Below, in pieces: positions 1-10,700 of a stretch of 64,000 nucleotides of DNA (the first letter of the stretch is position 1; every line of letters begins with the position of its first letter). Made by a program: the position numbers and the translations under genes. Source of the stretch: Nigrospora sphaerica (taxonomy: Eukaryota; Ascomycota; Sordariomycetes; Amphisphaeriales; Apiosporaceae). The stretch is from NCBI GenBank assembly GCA_018287875.1, contig JAGVVL010000022.1, positions 806,001 to 870,000 of the forward strand, written 5' to 3'. The notes under the pieces are model-generated. The model was not told the origin of the DNA, did not search any database, and saw only the letters and a program-made list of their open reading frames with translations.

Positions 1-1080
1 TCGTCTCGGCCTCGTCGTACCTCCCTTGCGCATGGTATGTCGCTGCGAGGGACGCCATGCTCCAGATCGTGTCGGGATGCCGGTAGCCGAGCACCTCCTT
101 CCGTAGCTCCAGCACTTCCACCTTGATCGTCTCGGCCTCGTCGTACTTCCCCTGCGTATGGTACGTTGTTGCGAGGGACGCCATGCTCCGGATCGTGTCG
201 GGATGCCGGTCGCCGAGCACCTCCTTCCGTAGCTCCAGCACTTCCACCGAGATCTTCTCATCCTCGTCGTACTTCCCCTGCGTATGGTATGTCGCTGCGA
301 GGGACGCCATGCTCCGGATCGTGTCGGGATGCCGGTCGCCGAGCACCTCCTTCCGTAGCTCCAGCACTTCTACCTTGATCGTCTCGGCCTCGTCGTACTT
401 CCCCTGCGTATGGTACGTTGTTGCGAGCTCCGCCATGCTCCAGATCGTTTCGGGATGCCGGTCGCCGAGCACCTCCTTCCGTAGCTCCAGCACTTCCACC
501 GAGATCATCTCGGCCTCGTCGTACTTCCCCTGCGTATGGTACGTTGTTGCGAGGGACGCCATGCTCCGGATCGTGTCGGGATGCCGGTCGCCGAGCACCT
601 CCTTCCGTAGCTCCAGCACTTCCACCGAGATCATCTCGGCCTCGTCGTACTTCCCCTGCGTATGGTACGTTGTTGCGAACTCCGCCATGCTCCGGATCGT
701 GTCGGGATGCCGGTCGCCGAGCACCTCCTTCCGTAGCTCCAGCACTTCCACCGAGATCTTTTCATCCTCGTCGTACTTCCCCTGCGTATGGTACGTTGTT
801 GCGAGCTCCGCCATGCTCCGGATCGTGTCGGGATGCCGGTCGCCGAGCACCTCCTTCCGTAGCTCCAGCACTTCCACCTTGATCGTCTCGGCCTCGTCGT
901 ACTTCCCCTGCGTATGGTACGTTGTTGCGAGGGACGCCATGCTCCGGATCGTATCGGGATGCCGGTCGCCGAGCATATCCTTCCGTAGCTCCAGTACTTC
1001 CACGTAGATCGTCTCGGCCTCGTCGTACTTCCCCTGAGCATGGTACGTTGTTGCGAGGGACGCCATGCTCGAGATCGTGT
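1..1080 (-). repeat. Tandem 126-bp (42-residue) TPR units
   Basis: About nine consecutive 126-bp units encode kinesin-light-chain-like TPRs (core LATTYHTQGKYDEAE ... EVLELRKEVLGDRHPDTI). Units are almost identical at the DNA level. Differences cluster at a few codons: S/E and L/F after the MA of helix A, and A/D, T/M/K and K/S around the helix B start. The outermost unit (bases 1-126) is more diverged, with extra changes such as GYRHP and GRYDE. The array continues past the window edge, so the copy number is a minimum. Confidence 0.95.
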
Positions 1081-3641
1081 CTCGGTCTTTCTTCCCTAAA
1101 GCCCTCTTTCGATATCGGAGTTTCGTCTTGTCAACTGGCTCTCTTTCCCTCCATCGGCCCCGCTCATAAAGATAGGAAGAAACTCGATCTAACAAGATTG
1201 CTCCATCTATCTCTCCTTTATGCAGCCCAGCCCAGCCTCCTGCCTTCTGTGCGTGCAGAAGGTACTGTTCGCATTCAGACCATGTATCTCGTTGGCTGTG
1301 CGGGAAAAGGGCGTCTGCGACATGGAATGCTGCTCTCGAAAAGTATGCTTCGGATCCAGCGGTAGCATCCACCTGGTTTTGCAGACGGTGCATGGCAGCC
1401 TCTTGCACGAGCTGGTGTATATCGAACACACGCTCCTGCTTGGGAACATTCAAAGTCCGAACGTGTAGAAATGAGAACTCCCGGAGCCGTGCGATGGCTT
1501 CTTCGAGATCATCGTCTTCGTCACTACTGTCGCTGCTCTGCTCGTCACTTTCACTGTCGGAATTCCGTTCGCTGTCGCTATCGCGCTGCCTTGCTATGCT
1601 GTTATCGGAACGATGTGTTCCAGTATCGAGACCTTTCCGCCGTCGAGCCGCCTCTTGGATCAGCCTGAATGGAATGTGTTGGTTGCCCACGTACGCCAGC
1701 ACATGAAGAATATGATACGTCATTTCACTCTCTTTGCGAAGGTGGTCAACAGAAATGTTCCAGGTGTCGAGGATGCTGTTGGACGTGCCACGCCGTCGAT
1801 TCCTGTCATGTTCCGAGGTTCGAAACAGTTTCCAGCGTGCTTTCCGCTTCTGTAGTTTCGACAGGTAGTCCTCGATCGTGGTCAATGTCCTCCGCATGTA
1901 GGCCGCGGCCTGCGTGATAGCCAGGGGAAGGTAGCCGAGGGCATCAAACAGCATGTAAAGAGCCTGCGCTTCTTTCGCGCCAGCCTTCACCGCCCGCCCT
2001 TTTTCGAGTAGGTCTTCGGCTTCTTTGTACGTCATTTGAGCAACGCGGATGAGTCTGGTTGCTCCAACCAGGCTGCCAATTCGTTCGTCGCGACTTGTCC
2101 ACAGTATCGTCCCAGTGGAAGCATGTGGCACGTAATCGGCCAGGCTCAATCCGGCGGCGTCCGGCTGTTGGCCTGTCTGCCCCAAGCCGAAAAGCCCGAG
2201 GTTATCCGCATTGTCGAGAACAAGAACCCAATTCGGTGTTTTCTCGATTCGCTGCCGCACAGCATGTAACAGATCTTTGCCTTCGAGGTGGCTGGCGAGG
2301 CCGAGCTTTCGTGCAATCGTTCGGCAGTCTTGTGTGAAAGATGTCTGGCTGTCGGCGTGGATCCAGAAGACGGAGCAAGTAGCGTCGTGGCATCGGTCGT
2401 ATGCGTAGGCGAGAGCAAGCTGGGTTTTGCTACAGTAGTTAGCACACCTACTACGAGGTAAGAATGCTGGCTTACCCCGACCCGCCTAAGCCAGTTAATG
2501 CAGCGCTCTGATATTTGGTGGGTTCGGTGAGAAGCCGCTTCAGATCACCGACTAGATCTGGACGGATGACGAGTTCCTCGTTTGGCGGAAACGGGATGAT
2601 ATGGTAAGCTTGATGCTGCTTTGGTTCGGAGACGCCTGGCCCGGGTTAGATTCGTCAGAGCGCAACGCGATCGGCTTTCCCACCTTCATTTCTATGGGAG
2701 GTAAAGCGGGTTGGTTTTGCTGGGATCTCGGCTAAAACAGCCTTAGCATACGCGGCCGCCATTGCGGCTGCGTACGGCTGCCATGTCTTGTTCTTGTGCA
2801 CGTCCCCGTAGTCGCACGCGCCCCGGATGACGCCCACGGGGATGCGGTTCATCGTACCGGCAGCCTCCATCTCGAGGCCAATCAGGTTGTATCTGTCCCG
2901 CAGCTCGTCCCTCTTGCGCGCGTTCTTCATCAGTTTCTCGCCTGAGCCGATCGGGCCATACCATGCGCGAGTCCGTCGCGAGGCGGGCCGCAGTGGTCGG
3001 TCCACCATCTTCTCCAACCCATCCTCTCCTGTCGTGTAGAGCTTGTCATGTTCCTGGCCGGGGTCGGAAAAGGTGCCCGTTGCGTGCTCCTGGTCTTTCA
3101 TCACCTCGTAGTATTCCAAGAAGATGGGCGCGTCGTTGGGCGCATGGAGTTTGATGCTGCCGATCGCCGATCGGATGACTGTCTCGGTCGTGGCTAGGAC
3201 ACGGCCAAAGTGCAGCGGCTGAAATCCGTCCTCTGTGGTCTCTTTTCCAAGCTCATAAGCGACCAGTCCTGCACTCTCGCCTTCGGGGAGGGCGACGAGG
3301 ACGTCGCCCAGTCGAATGTCGCGGGGTGGCGTGCGCGATAGATTAGGGAGTCCCGCCGCGACGCCGATGAGCAGCCCAAACCAGAGATTCGGGAAGAATT
3401 TCTTGACCTGGCTCGCCAGCGCCGCAGCCGAGCCGGTGCCGTATTCTTGGCCCGCTGGGAGAGTCGCTACGATGACGTTGTGGCCGAAAATGTCGCCGGC
3501 ATGAAAGACATAGTCATCGCCTCGGCCCATGGGAAATCGGCCGCGATGCGGATGGTCCATCATGTGTAAGGCTGCCTGTGCCTCAATCTCGAGGGGGGCA
3601 ATCCATGCCACGGTGTAGATATCGGGGTTAAGTTCAGGCAT
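1..3641 (-). CDS. NLR-type receptor: PNP-UDP phosphorylase / NB-ARC / TPR (3' end outside window)
   Basis: Fungal STAND/NLR protein, an intracellular receptor of the kind used in incompatibility and innate immunity. Start ATG at 3641. Exon 1 (3641-2684) encodes a nucleoside-phosphorylase (PNP_UDP_1) domain with the family signatures GLEMEAAG and RGACDYGD. A 48-bp intron (2683-2636) removes the in-frame stops after it. Exon 2 (2635-2476) carries the linker to the NB-ARC. A 46-bp intron (2475-2430, CTAAC branch) splits the P-loop, and joining the exons restores GLGGSGKTQ. Exon 3 stays open from 2429 to base 1: Walker B WVLVLDNADN (near 2170-2230), GxP-like GYLPLA (near 1925), an acidic Ser/Asp linker (1500-1560), then kinesin-light-chain-type TPRs. 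At least 1,180 residues are encoded and no stop is reached. The PNP domain probably acts as the effector; its substrate cannot be read from sequence. Confidence 0.93.
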
Positions 3642-5513
3642 GATGATGGTTAAGTGGTAACCAAGCTGACAACCGGTAGAACCAAGGCGCAGCGGAGGCT
3701 GGGTGCATTACTGTTTCTTATAACGAGGGGCTGCTGATATGCGGCTGAACAAGACGCAGCGCATCACGTGCCAATAGTCCATCCTTGAGCCTCGCAGGCT
3801 CTGTGGCATTCATCGCGTCAATATTCTCACTATTTCCTACCCGAATAATAAGACTCACGAGGCTGGTAATAGGCGCGTATTCATTCTGCCGCTGAAGGTC
3901 GTCTGGATCATCTGTCGCTGGCTAAATCTAGCAGAGGGTTCAGCGCCTAGGATTGCGGGGTTACAATGGCAAAGCGGCAGGCAGCTGACGGCTCCTCACG
4001 TGGTAGGACAGAGAACTGGAAGCCTTGCTAACATCTGTCCATCCACTTGATAGCAATCAACGAAACAGACTCCGACCTGCGTGAACCGAACCCAACGGTC
4101 CGACGACATGCACCCGCAAACTGAGTTTGGGTTCATTGCGGCCCGGACCGCTTTAGCGGGAAACCACATCACCGGCGGCACGAACTCCAAAGAACGAGAC
4201 TGCGCCGTCGTCGCAAATGAGCCACCCGTAATCTGTGTTCCATGGACCGATCACTAGCCGGAACGTGGTTTCTGGCTCATCATTCAACGGGACATCGAAT
4301 TTGAACTTTTCGTAGGCTGCTGAGTCTGTAGTGACCGCGATTGTAGTTATTAACGAGGGAGTGAAGAGGGTGTAACTTAGGGTACCCTGCAATCGCCGAC
4401 GTCCTACTAGCAGCGGGTACTACAAGGGCTCTGTGCAGACCGAGAAACAAGCAGAAGCAACAAGCACAGGCCCTGATTCCCCGAGAACCGATTGTTAACA
4501 GTACGCGCAGCATTCGCTGCGCTTCAGACTTAACTTGTGATCCTGCTATTGTGATCATCTCATCCTCAAATCATTCATCCGCCAGCTCGGCTGGCCAGGC
4601 ACCAACCAGGCCGGTGGCTAATTCGTTCGCCGGAACCGACACGGCGTCTCGATCGTTCTTAATGGCTTATGGGCAGTCTGCGGTGACCCGTCGACGATCC
4701 GATCACCCTATTTGCCAGCCCTCAAACCGTGGATCGGCAGAAGAACCCGCACATGCTCTGTGGAGCTAGGTATACCGCAAGGCGCAGCCGGGACAAATTG
4801 TAGGTGGCGTGCCGGGCTGTATCGCATACTACGCCTTGCTGAAGCCTCATTGGCCTGTGCAGCCGCGCTGATGGGCTGTTGGCCCTACACCTGCAAGGCA
4901 ACCTGCCTGTGGGGGATGATCGAAGACGCCAAGCTGCCAAGCGAAGGCGTGGGCGGCTCCAGGTGCATCACGATTGGGTAATACCAGGCCCCTGTTGCGT
5001 TCTGTCCAGCTGCCACGTCGAGGCAGAGGCCGTCTCAGCGCGTCTCGATAGCCAACACCGTGTCTGGGAAAGCCCCACGCTCGAGCGGCTTACATCTGTT
5101 CCGCCAGGGGTCCAATCTGCACTGTTAAAACGACAGCATGCGGGCCACTAACATTTTCAAACCGTCGTATTAGTCAATGAAATCGCGAATGCGAGGCATG
5201 ACCACCCATAGGTTGCCTCACCCGTTGATGCAGGCCCTCGCACAGAATCATAGCTGGCCGTGGTGGAAGCCTGAGGGCTTTCGCCGGACTGCGGGTCGTG
5301 TCTGGGCTGTACCTACAGGACTAGGCGATAGAGCCAAAGAAATTGAGACTGGCGCCAGGGCCACACCTAGGTCGGTGCCCCGACCGAATGCCTTGCAACC
5401 ACGAGCCACCCACCACCAAGCGCCCCAGAAAGTGTTAACAGGCGCTGGTAGTGGAAACATGACTTTCTATGTGGATGCCTACTTCAGCAAAACGCAATAG
5501 CTTTTATCATGCA
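3642..5513. other. Intergenic stretch without a convincing gene
   Basis: About 1.9 kb between the NLR start and the first transposon. Only short ORFs occur. One minus-strand frame (4153-4392) has protein-like composition and is listed separately. No repeats or RNA genes were recognised. The few hundred bases upstream of 3641 presumably hold the NLR promoter. Confidence 0.5.
4153..4392 (-). CDS. Possible small hypothetical protein or exon (79 codons)
   Basis: A 79-codon frame whose product includes TFRLVIGPWNTDYGWLICDD. The residue mix is more protein-like than the surrounding random frames. It could be the last exon of a small gene starting near 4558, because several AG acceptors lie just upstream, but no splice model is compelling. 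No domain is recognised. It may be a decayed gene fragment. Confidence 0.2.
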   Translation of the reverse strand: MQGTLSYTLFTPSLITTIAVTTDSAAYEKFKFDVPLNDEPETTFRLVIGPWNTDYGWLICDDGAVSFFGVRAAGDVVSR

Positions 5514-5515
5514 TA

Positions 5516-5557
5516 ACGTAGATGACAAGCGAGTGGCGCAGACAAGCGAGTGGCGCA
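5516..5557 (+). repeat. Left terminal inverted repeat of Fot1-like element
   Basis: 42 bp starting ACGTAGATGA. It contains two head-to-tail copies of the 17-mer GACAAGCGAGTGGCGCA, probably paired transposase binding sites. It is the exact reverse complement of 7334-7375. Confidence 0.95.
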
Positions 5558-5639
5558 CCTTTCGGCATCTCCACGAGAAATCAATTAATTATGCAACCAC
5601 AACGCCGTAAATCAATTCAAACTAATCGGAATATGACTC

Positions 5640-7277
5640 TCAGGAGGTTTCTACATCTATTTCACAAGTACGTGCATTATGACCGGTGTTTCCGCAGATG
5701 CCACAACGCTGTTCGCGCGGTTGCGCCCTCCTTACGCGACTACTACTCGCACGTGTTGCCTCCCTTAACTGCGCATCCACGTCCTTTTGATCTAAAAGAT
5801 CTAATCCCTCGCCAATCTCGAGTGTTCCTCCTTGCCGTAGACGTGTTTTCTTCGCTCTCCGACGTTTTGCGAGGCTAGAATTCGCCTCTCGAAGTGTCTT
5901 AACCTCCGCCCGTAAAAGGGCGTTCTCGTGCATTATCGCCATCGCACCCTTCGCAAACTGGTCGACTGCCGATAAAATCGGTGTCGGAGAGCTTCCCTGG
6001 TGACGGCGGATTCGGCTTTGAATAAAATCGGTTTGCGAAGTTGCCTCGGTCGGGTTGTGCGGCGTTTGGGAGGCCAAAGGGATAGTCGCAGCCGGGAGGC
6101 TTCCAGTCGGCGAAGGCGTTGATAACTTCACGTCGAGCTTCGAGATGACCTTGTCCGGGTTAAGAGGGACTAAACCAGCCCCGCGGAATCCGGATTTGAC
6201 GTTTTCGGGTGTAAAAATCTTAACAAACGCGGCGTGGAAGGCGATGAGGAACTCGGCCTTCGTAATATGGTTCACGTGTGCCTTTATAAACCCTTCGATT
6301 TCGCGACCGTACGCCCGCTTCAATGGTCCAAAACATCCAACGTCAAGAGGCTGGAGTAGATGTGACGAATGAGGAGGCATTGAGACCGTGATAATGCTCT
6401 TCTCCTTACAGAAAGCCTGGAAATCGGCCGAAACGTGGCTCTCGTGCCCGTCGATGATCAACATTCGATGTGTGCCCTTTGTACGCGCGGCAGTGTGTTT
6501 ATCGAAATGCCGAATCCAGTCTAGCCCTGTCTCATTGTCGGTCCATCCATTGGAGGTTGGTTTAATCACCCAGTCGCGTGGTAGGGTGCTGTCGGCGTAC
6601 CAGTTCGCGAGATGGTTCTTGCCCTTCACCGCTACGAATGGCGGGACGCACCAGCCGTCCGCACACACGCCCTGGATCGCGGTAGCCCATTCTCGATTGC
6701 CAGGCTGGACTTTCTTTCGTTTGCCGCTGCGGTCGGCGCCTGTAACAACTATAGAGGACGTGATCTGGCCCATCATGAAGCCAGTCTCGTCGAAATTGTA
6801 CAGATCCTCGTCAAGGATACCGTACGTCGCCCTCATGTTGCGGAAAAGCTTGAACCAAGCCGCGATCTTTTTAGGGTCCTCGCAGAGGGCCCTCTGGTAG
6901 TCGTATGCACGAGAAAGACGCGTCTTAAGTTGGGGTTGTCGCTTCACGAAGTTCGAGGCCCAGTGTATCCCGACGCGTGACGCGTCGCGCTCCGCGAGAA
7001 TAACATTGGCCATCTCTTCCACATCAGGCATCCGGGGCGCGAATCCCCGCGAATCCAGGTCCATTATATATGTGACAATCACATTCTCTTCTAGCTCCGT
7101 TAATCGAGTGCTGTTAGGGCGCGTGTCTTGCCGGGCGCGTGTTCCGTTCATTCTTCGACGTAGTGAGGTTTCGGAGACGTTATATGTCCTAGCCGCGGCT
7201 CTGCGGGTAAGATTGGGGTCGTTTTGGAGAGATTGGATAGCAAGAACCATCTGGCTTTCTTTCGACGCGGTCTCCAT
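5640..7277 (-). CDS. Fot1/pogo-like transposase (DDE_1), full length
   Basis: 545-residue transposase acting in the nucleus on the terminal repeats of its own element. In order: N-terminal psq-type helix-turn-helix (TRRAAARTYNVSETSLRRR, about residues 24-42), CENP-B/Tc5-type helix-turn-helix (about 60-130, ending near FVKRQPQLKTRLSRA), DDE_1 catalytic core with candidate acidic residues in YNFDETG, LIIDGHESH and HLLQPLDVG, a basic coiled region near 460-490, and a C-terminal zinc knuckle CGICGNTGHNARTC. The ORF is uninterrupted, and the ATG lies about 100 bp inside the right-hand element end (7375). Unlike the second pogo-like element in this window, it has no nonsense codons. Confidence 0.95.
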   Translation of the reverse strand: METASKESQMVLAIQSLQNDPNLTRRAAARTYNVSETSLRRRMNGTRARQDTRPNSTRLTELEENVIVTYIMDLDSRGFAPRMPDVEEMANVILAERDASRVGIHWASNFVKRQPQLKTRLSRAYDYQRALCEDPKKIAAWFKLFRNMRATYGILDEDLYNFDETGFMMGQITSSIVVTGADRSGKRKKVQPGNREWATAIQGVCADGWCVPPFVAVKGKNHLANWYADSTLPRDWVIKPTSNGWTDNETGLDWIRHFDKHTAARTKGTHRMLIIDGHESHVSADFQAFCKEKSIITVSMPPHSSHLLQPLDVGCFGPLKRAYGREIEGFIKAHVNHITKAEFLIAFHAAFVKIFTPENVKSGFRGAGLVPLNPDKVISKLDVKLSTPSPTGSLPAATIPLASQTPHNPTEATSQTDFIQSRIRRHQGSSPTPILSAVDQFAKGAMAIMHENALLRAEVKTLREANSSLAKRRRAKKTRLRQGGTLEIGEGLDLLDQKDVDAQLREATRASSSRVRRAQPREQRCGICGNTGHNARTCEIDVETS

Positions 7278-7333
7278 GTTTATTTGTGGTTATGTAGTGT
7301 CTTAAAGTTGAATTGGCGCCATTTGGCGGTAAG

Positions 7334-7375
7334 TGCGCCACTCGCTTGTCTGCGCCACTCGCTTGTCATCTACGT
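7334..7375 (-). repeat. Right terminal inverted repeat of Fot1-like element
   Basis: Perfect inverted copy of 5516-5557, again with the duplicated 17-mer. TA follows at 7376-7377 as the second target-site copy. Confidence 0.95.
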
Positions 7376-7705
7376 TATAACACCAGAAGTTCTGCGAATG
7401 ATCTTCAAGTAGCGCACTGCTGATCCATCGCCTGCATGAGTGACTCTGTCCCAGGGTAGCTACAATTTAGGACTAGGACAGGGAGGGAATCTATCCCAAG
7501 GCTGTCTGGCAACCCCGCACCCAATTCGGGAGAGACGTGCGCCACCCACGTGCCGCTTTCGCTAGGCATGCTGTCTAGATTCTATGCCTTCAGCTTGGCG
7601 AAGGGAGCGCCCGTTCCTTACTATGTTCGCTAGGCTGCAGCCTAAAACTTCGATGGCGGTTGACTTTCCGTGGGGATCGCAATCGAGCGTAAGCGTTGAC
7701 GCCCC

Positions 7706-10700
7706 ATGCCCATGGCCAGCACCACGCCACAACAGTCGTTCGGATCAACCGAGGCAGGCAACGCCGTCGTCGGGAGCCAGTTTTCTGGCATCACCCACAT
7801 CAACTTCCATGGGACGCCTGGTAAGAGACCTGCTGTCCTATCGCCCAGCTCCCAAAATCTAATCTTACAGGCGCGTTGCAAGAACCCCAAGCCGAAAGAA
7901 ACGGTAAGTGCCGCGGTACTCCCGATCGATAGCCCTCGAGAAGGTTATCAGAACCCTACTGACCTACGACGGCCAGCCTGTCTCCGTTCCCTCGCATTCG
8001 GCGAAATCCGCGCTCGTCAACACGACATTGCCCCAGCCCATCCGAACACATGCGACTGGCTGTTCCAAATGCCTGAGTTCCAGCAGTGGAGGGACCCGGC
8101 CTGCCGTCATGCCCACCATGGCGTGTTCTGGATCAAAGGCAAGCCGGGCGCGGGCAAGTCGACACTGATGAAGCACGCTCTCTCCCGCTACCAGCAGGAA
8201 TTCTTTCGCGACCACCTCATCGTGGCTTACTTCTTTAATGCCCGAGGCGAGACGCTCGAGAAGACGTCTCTGGGCCTGCTGCGATCGATCGTCTACCAGT
8301 TGCTCGAGAAAGACGACGAACTGTACGAACGTTTTTCTCCGTCGTTTCGCGAGAAACAGAGAACCGGCCGGGATGCGAATTGGCAATGGCGCCTATCGGA
8401 ACTTCAAGGGTTTGTACGCTTGGTCGTGAAGCAGCCATGTTCACGTCCCCTCCTCCTTCTCGTGGATGCGCTAGACGAATGTGACGAGTCAGACGTCCGC
8501 GACGTGGTCGGTTTTCTCGAATCCCTCAGCATCTATGCCTTTCGAGACGGCATCCCACTGGAAATATGCCTCTCGAGTCGCCACTACCCCAGCATCCGGG
8601 TGGATAAGGTCGTTGAATTGGCGGTTGAAAAGAGCCCAGAACACCAAAAGGATATCGCTAAATACATCGGAGAAAGGCTGAGGATACGCAATGCCGAGAT
8701 GGAGGCCGAGATCGCGAGAAGGGCCGACAGTGTCTTCCTTTGGGTTGTCATTGTCGTAACCATGCTCAACAAAGCCTATGATGAAGGCCGGGTGGAAACC
8801 ATGCAGAAGACTCTAGAGGAAACCTCGAGTGACCTCGAGAAAGTCTTTTCCACCATTCTAGATCAGGATGTCACCGATGGGGCCGAGACAGTCTTGATGC
8901 TCCAATGGGTCCTTCTCAGCCAGCGGCCACTGAAGCCGTTGGAACTCTTCGCAGCGGTGGTCCCCATCGTTCCCCCTTCCGTTGAACTAATCCAGCGACG
9001 AATCACCACATAATCGAAAGGCTTGATCGAGGTGCGGAGAGGCGAAGCTGAGTCTGTCCAGTTTATCCACCTATCGGTTAGCGACTTCCTGTTCCGCCAG
9101 AAAAGACTACAGACGCTAGATCCAGCTCTCGGGCCAGCACCAGTGATGGCTAGCCACGGCCGGCTCTGGGCCCGCTGCTGGACTTGTATGCAGCAGGTAG
9201 ACACCACCAAAACGAGCGCACAACACATGAGGGACTTGAAAGACAAGGATTCTTTCCTTGGGTATGCGGCGAGCCATATCCTGGACCATGCCGAAAGAGC
9301 TATATCTCATAATGTGGTAATACGCGACAAATTTAGCAACCCATGGCACGAAGAGGATCATCCAGAGCACCGGGACATTTCTCAGAGGACGTCTATCAGT
9401 TTGTGGCTTCAAGCCCCAGACCGCTGGTTCAGGTATTGGAAACTATTTCTGGTCACCGTTTCTCCCTTTCAGAAGGGATCGAAGGCAGAAAATAGGGAGG
9501 ATGCAGGGCTTGTCTATACACTGGCAAGAAATGGGTACCCAAATCTCCTACAAGCGATAATAGAGAGCGTTGATGTCAATGCGCAAGGCGGCAGGTACGG
9601 TAATGCGCTGCAGGCCGCTTCATGGAGAGGACGGCAAGAGGTTGTATGGCTGCTCCTCAAGGCGGGCGCCGACGCCAACGCACAGGGCGGCTATTACGGC
9701 AATGCACTACAGGCCGCTTCATGGAGCGGAAGGCAAGAGATTGTTCAGATGCTCCGTGAGGCGGGCGCCTATGTCAACGCGCAAGGCGGCCAGCACGGTA
9801 ATGCACTATTAGCCGGGGTTAAGAAGAGACGGCAGAAGATCGTCCGGCTACTCCTCAAGGCAGGCGCTGACGCTAACGCGCAAGGCGGCGAGTACGGCAA
9901 CGCGCTGCAGGCCGCTTCACGGGGAGGAGACCAAGAGATCGTTCAGCTGCTTCTCAAGGCGGGCGCCGACGCCAACTTGCCAGGCGGCCAGTACGGTAAT
10001 GCCTTATTAGCTGGGATTAACCAGGGACAGCAGGAGATCGTCCAGCTGCTCCTCGAGGCAGGCGCTGACGCTGACGCGCAAGGCGGCGAGTACGGAAATG
10101 CGTTGCAAACCGCTTCATTCAAAGGACATCGGATGATCCTTCAGCTGCTCCTCGAGGCAGGTGCTGACGTCTACGCGCAAAGCGGCAAGTATGGCAATGC
10201 TCTGCAGGCTGCTTCATTTGAAGGACACCAAGGGATCGTCCGGCTACTCCTCAATGCTGGCGCCGACGTCCACGCGCAAGGCGGCGAATACGGCAATGCG
10301 CTGCAGGCCGCTTCATGGAGTGGACATCAAGGGATTGTTCAGCTGCTCCTTAAGGCGGGGGCTGACGCCCACAAGCAAGGCAGCAAGTATGGCAATGCTC
10401 TGCAGGCTGCTTCATTTGAAGGACACCAAGGGATCGTTCGGCTACTCCTCAATGCTGGCGCCGACGTCCACGCGCAAAGCGGCGAATATGGCAATGCGCT
10501 GCAGGCCGCTTCATAGAGAGGAGACCAAGAGATCGTTCAGCTCCTCCTTGAGGCCGGCGCTGACGCCCACACGCAAGGCGGCAAGTACGGCAACGCAACG
10601 CAGGCCGCCTGTGCTGGGGGACACCAAGAGATCGCCCGGATACTGCTTAAGGCGGGCGTCGACGTCAATGCGCCAGGCGGCGAGTACGGCAATGCGCTGC

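Larger units (their letters stand above)
5516..7375 (-). mobile_element. Fot1/pogo-type DNA transposon (Tc1/mariner superfamily), apparently intact
   Basis: A 1,860-bp element bounded by perfect 42-bp terminal inverted repeats (5516-5557 and 7334-7375) and flanked by TA on both sides (5514-5515, 7376-7377), the target duplication of Tc1/mariner elements. One complete 545-codon transposase ORF fills the interior on the minus strand. Size and organisation match Fot1-like elements of ascomycetes. No disabling mutation is visible, so the copy may be young or active. It lies between the PNP-NLR and the NACHT-ankyrin gene without interrupting either. Confidence 0.96.

Noticed and set aside
123..1007. 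294-codon plus-strand frame over the TPR array, and similar frames 418-882 and 631-1041
   Set aside because: They exist because a 126-bp period keeps any stop-free frame open. The minus strand encodes canonical TPRs continuous with the NB-ARC.
9011..9013. TAA in the NACHT-ankyrin gene removed by an intron
   Set aside because: No GT donor and AG acceptor with a usable branch point surround it without deleting conserved sequence in the wrong phase.
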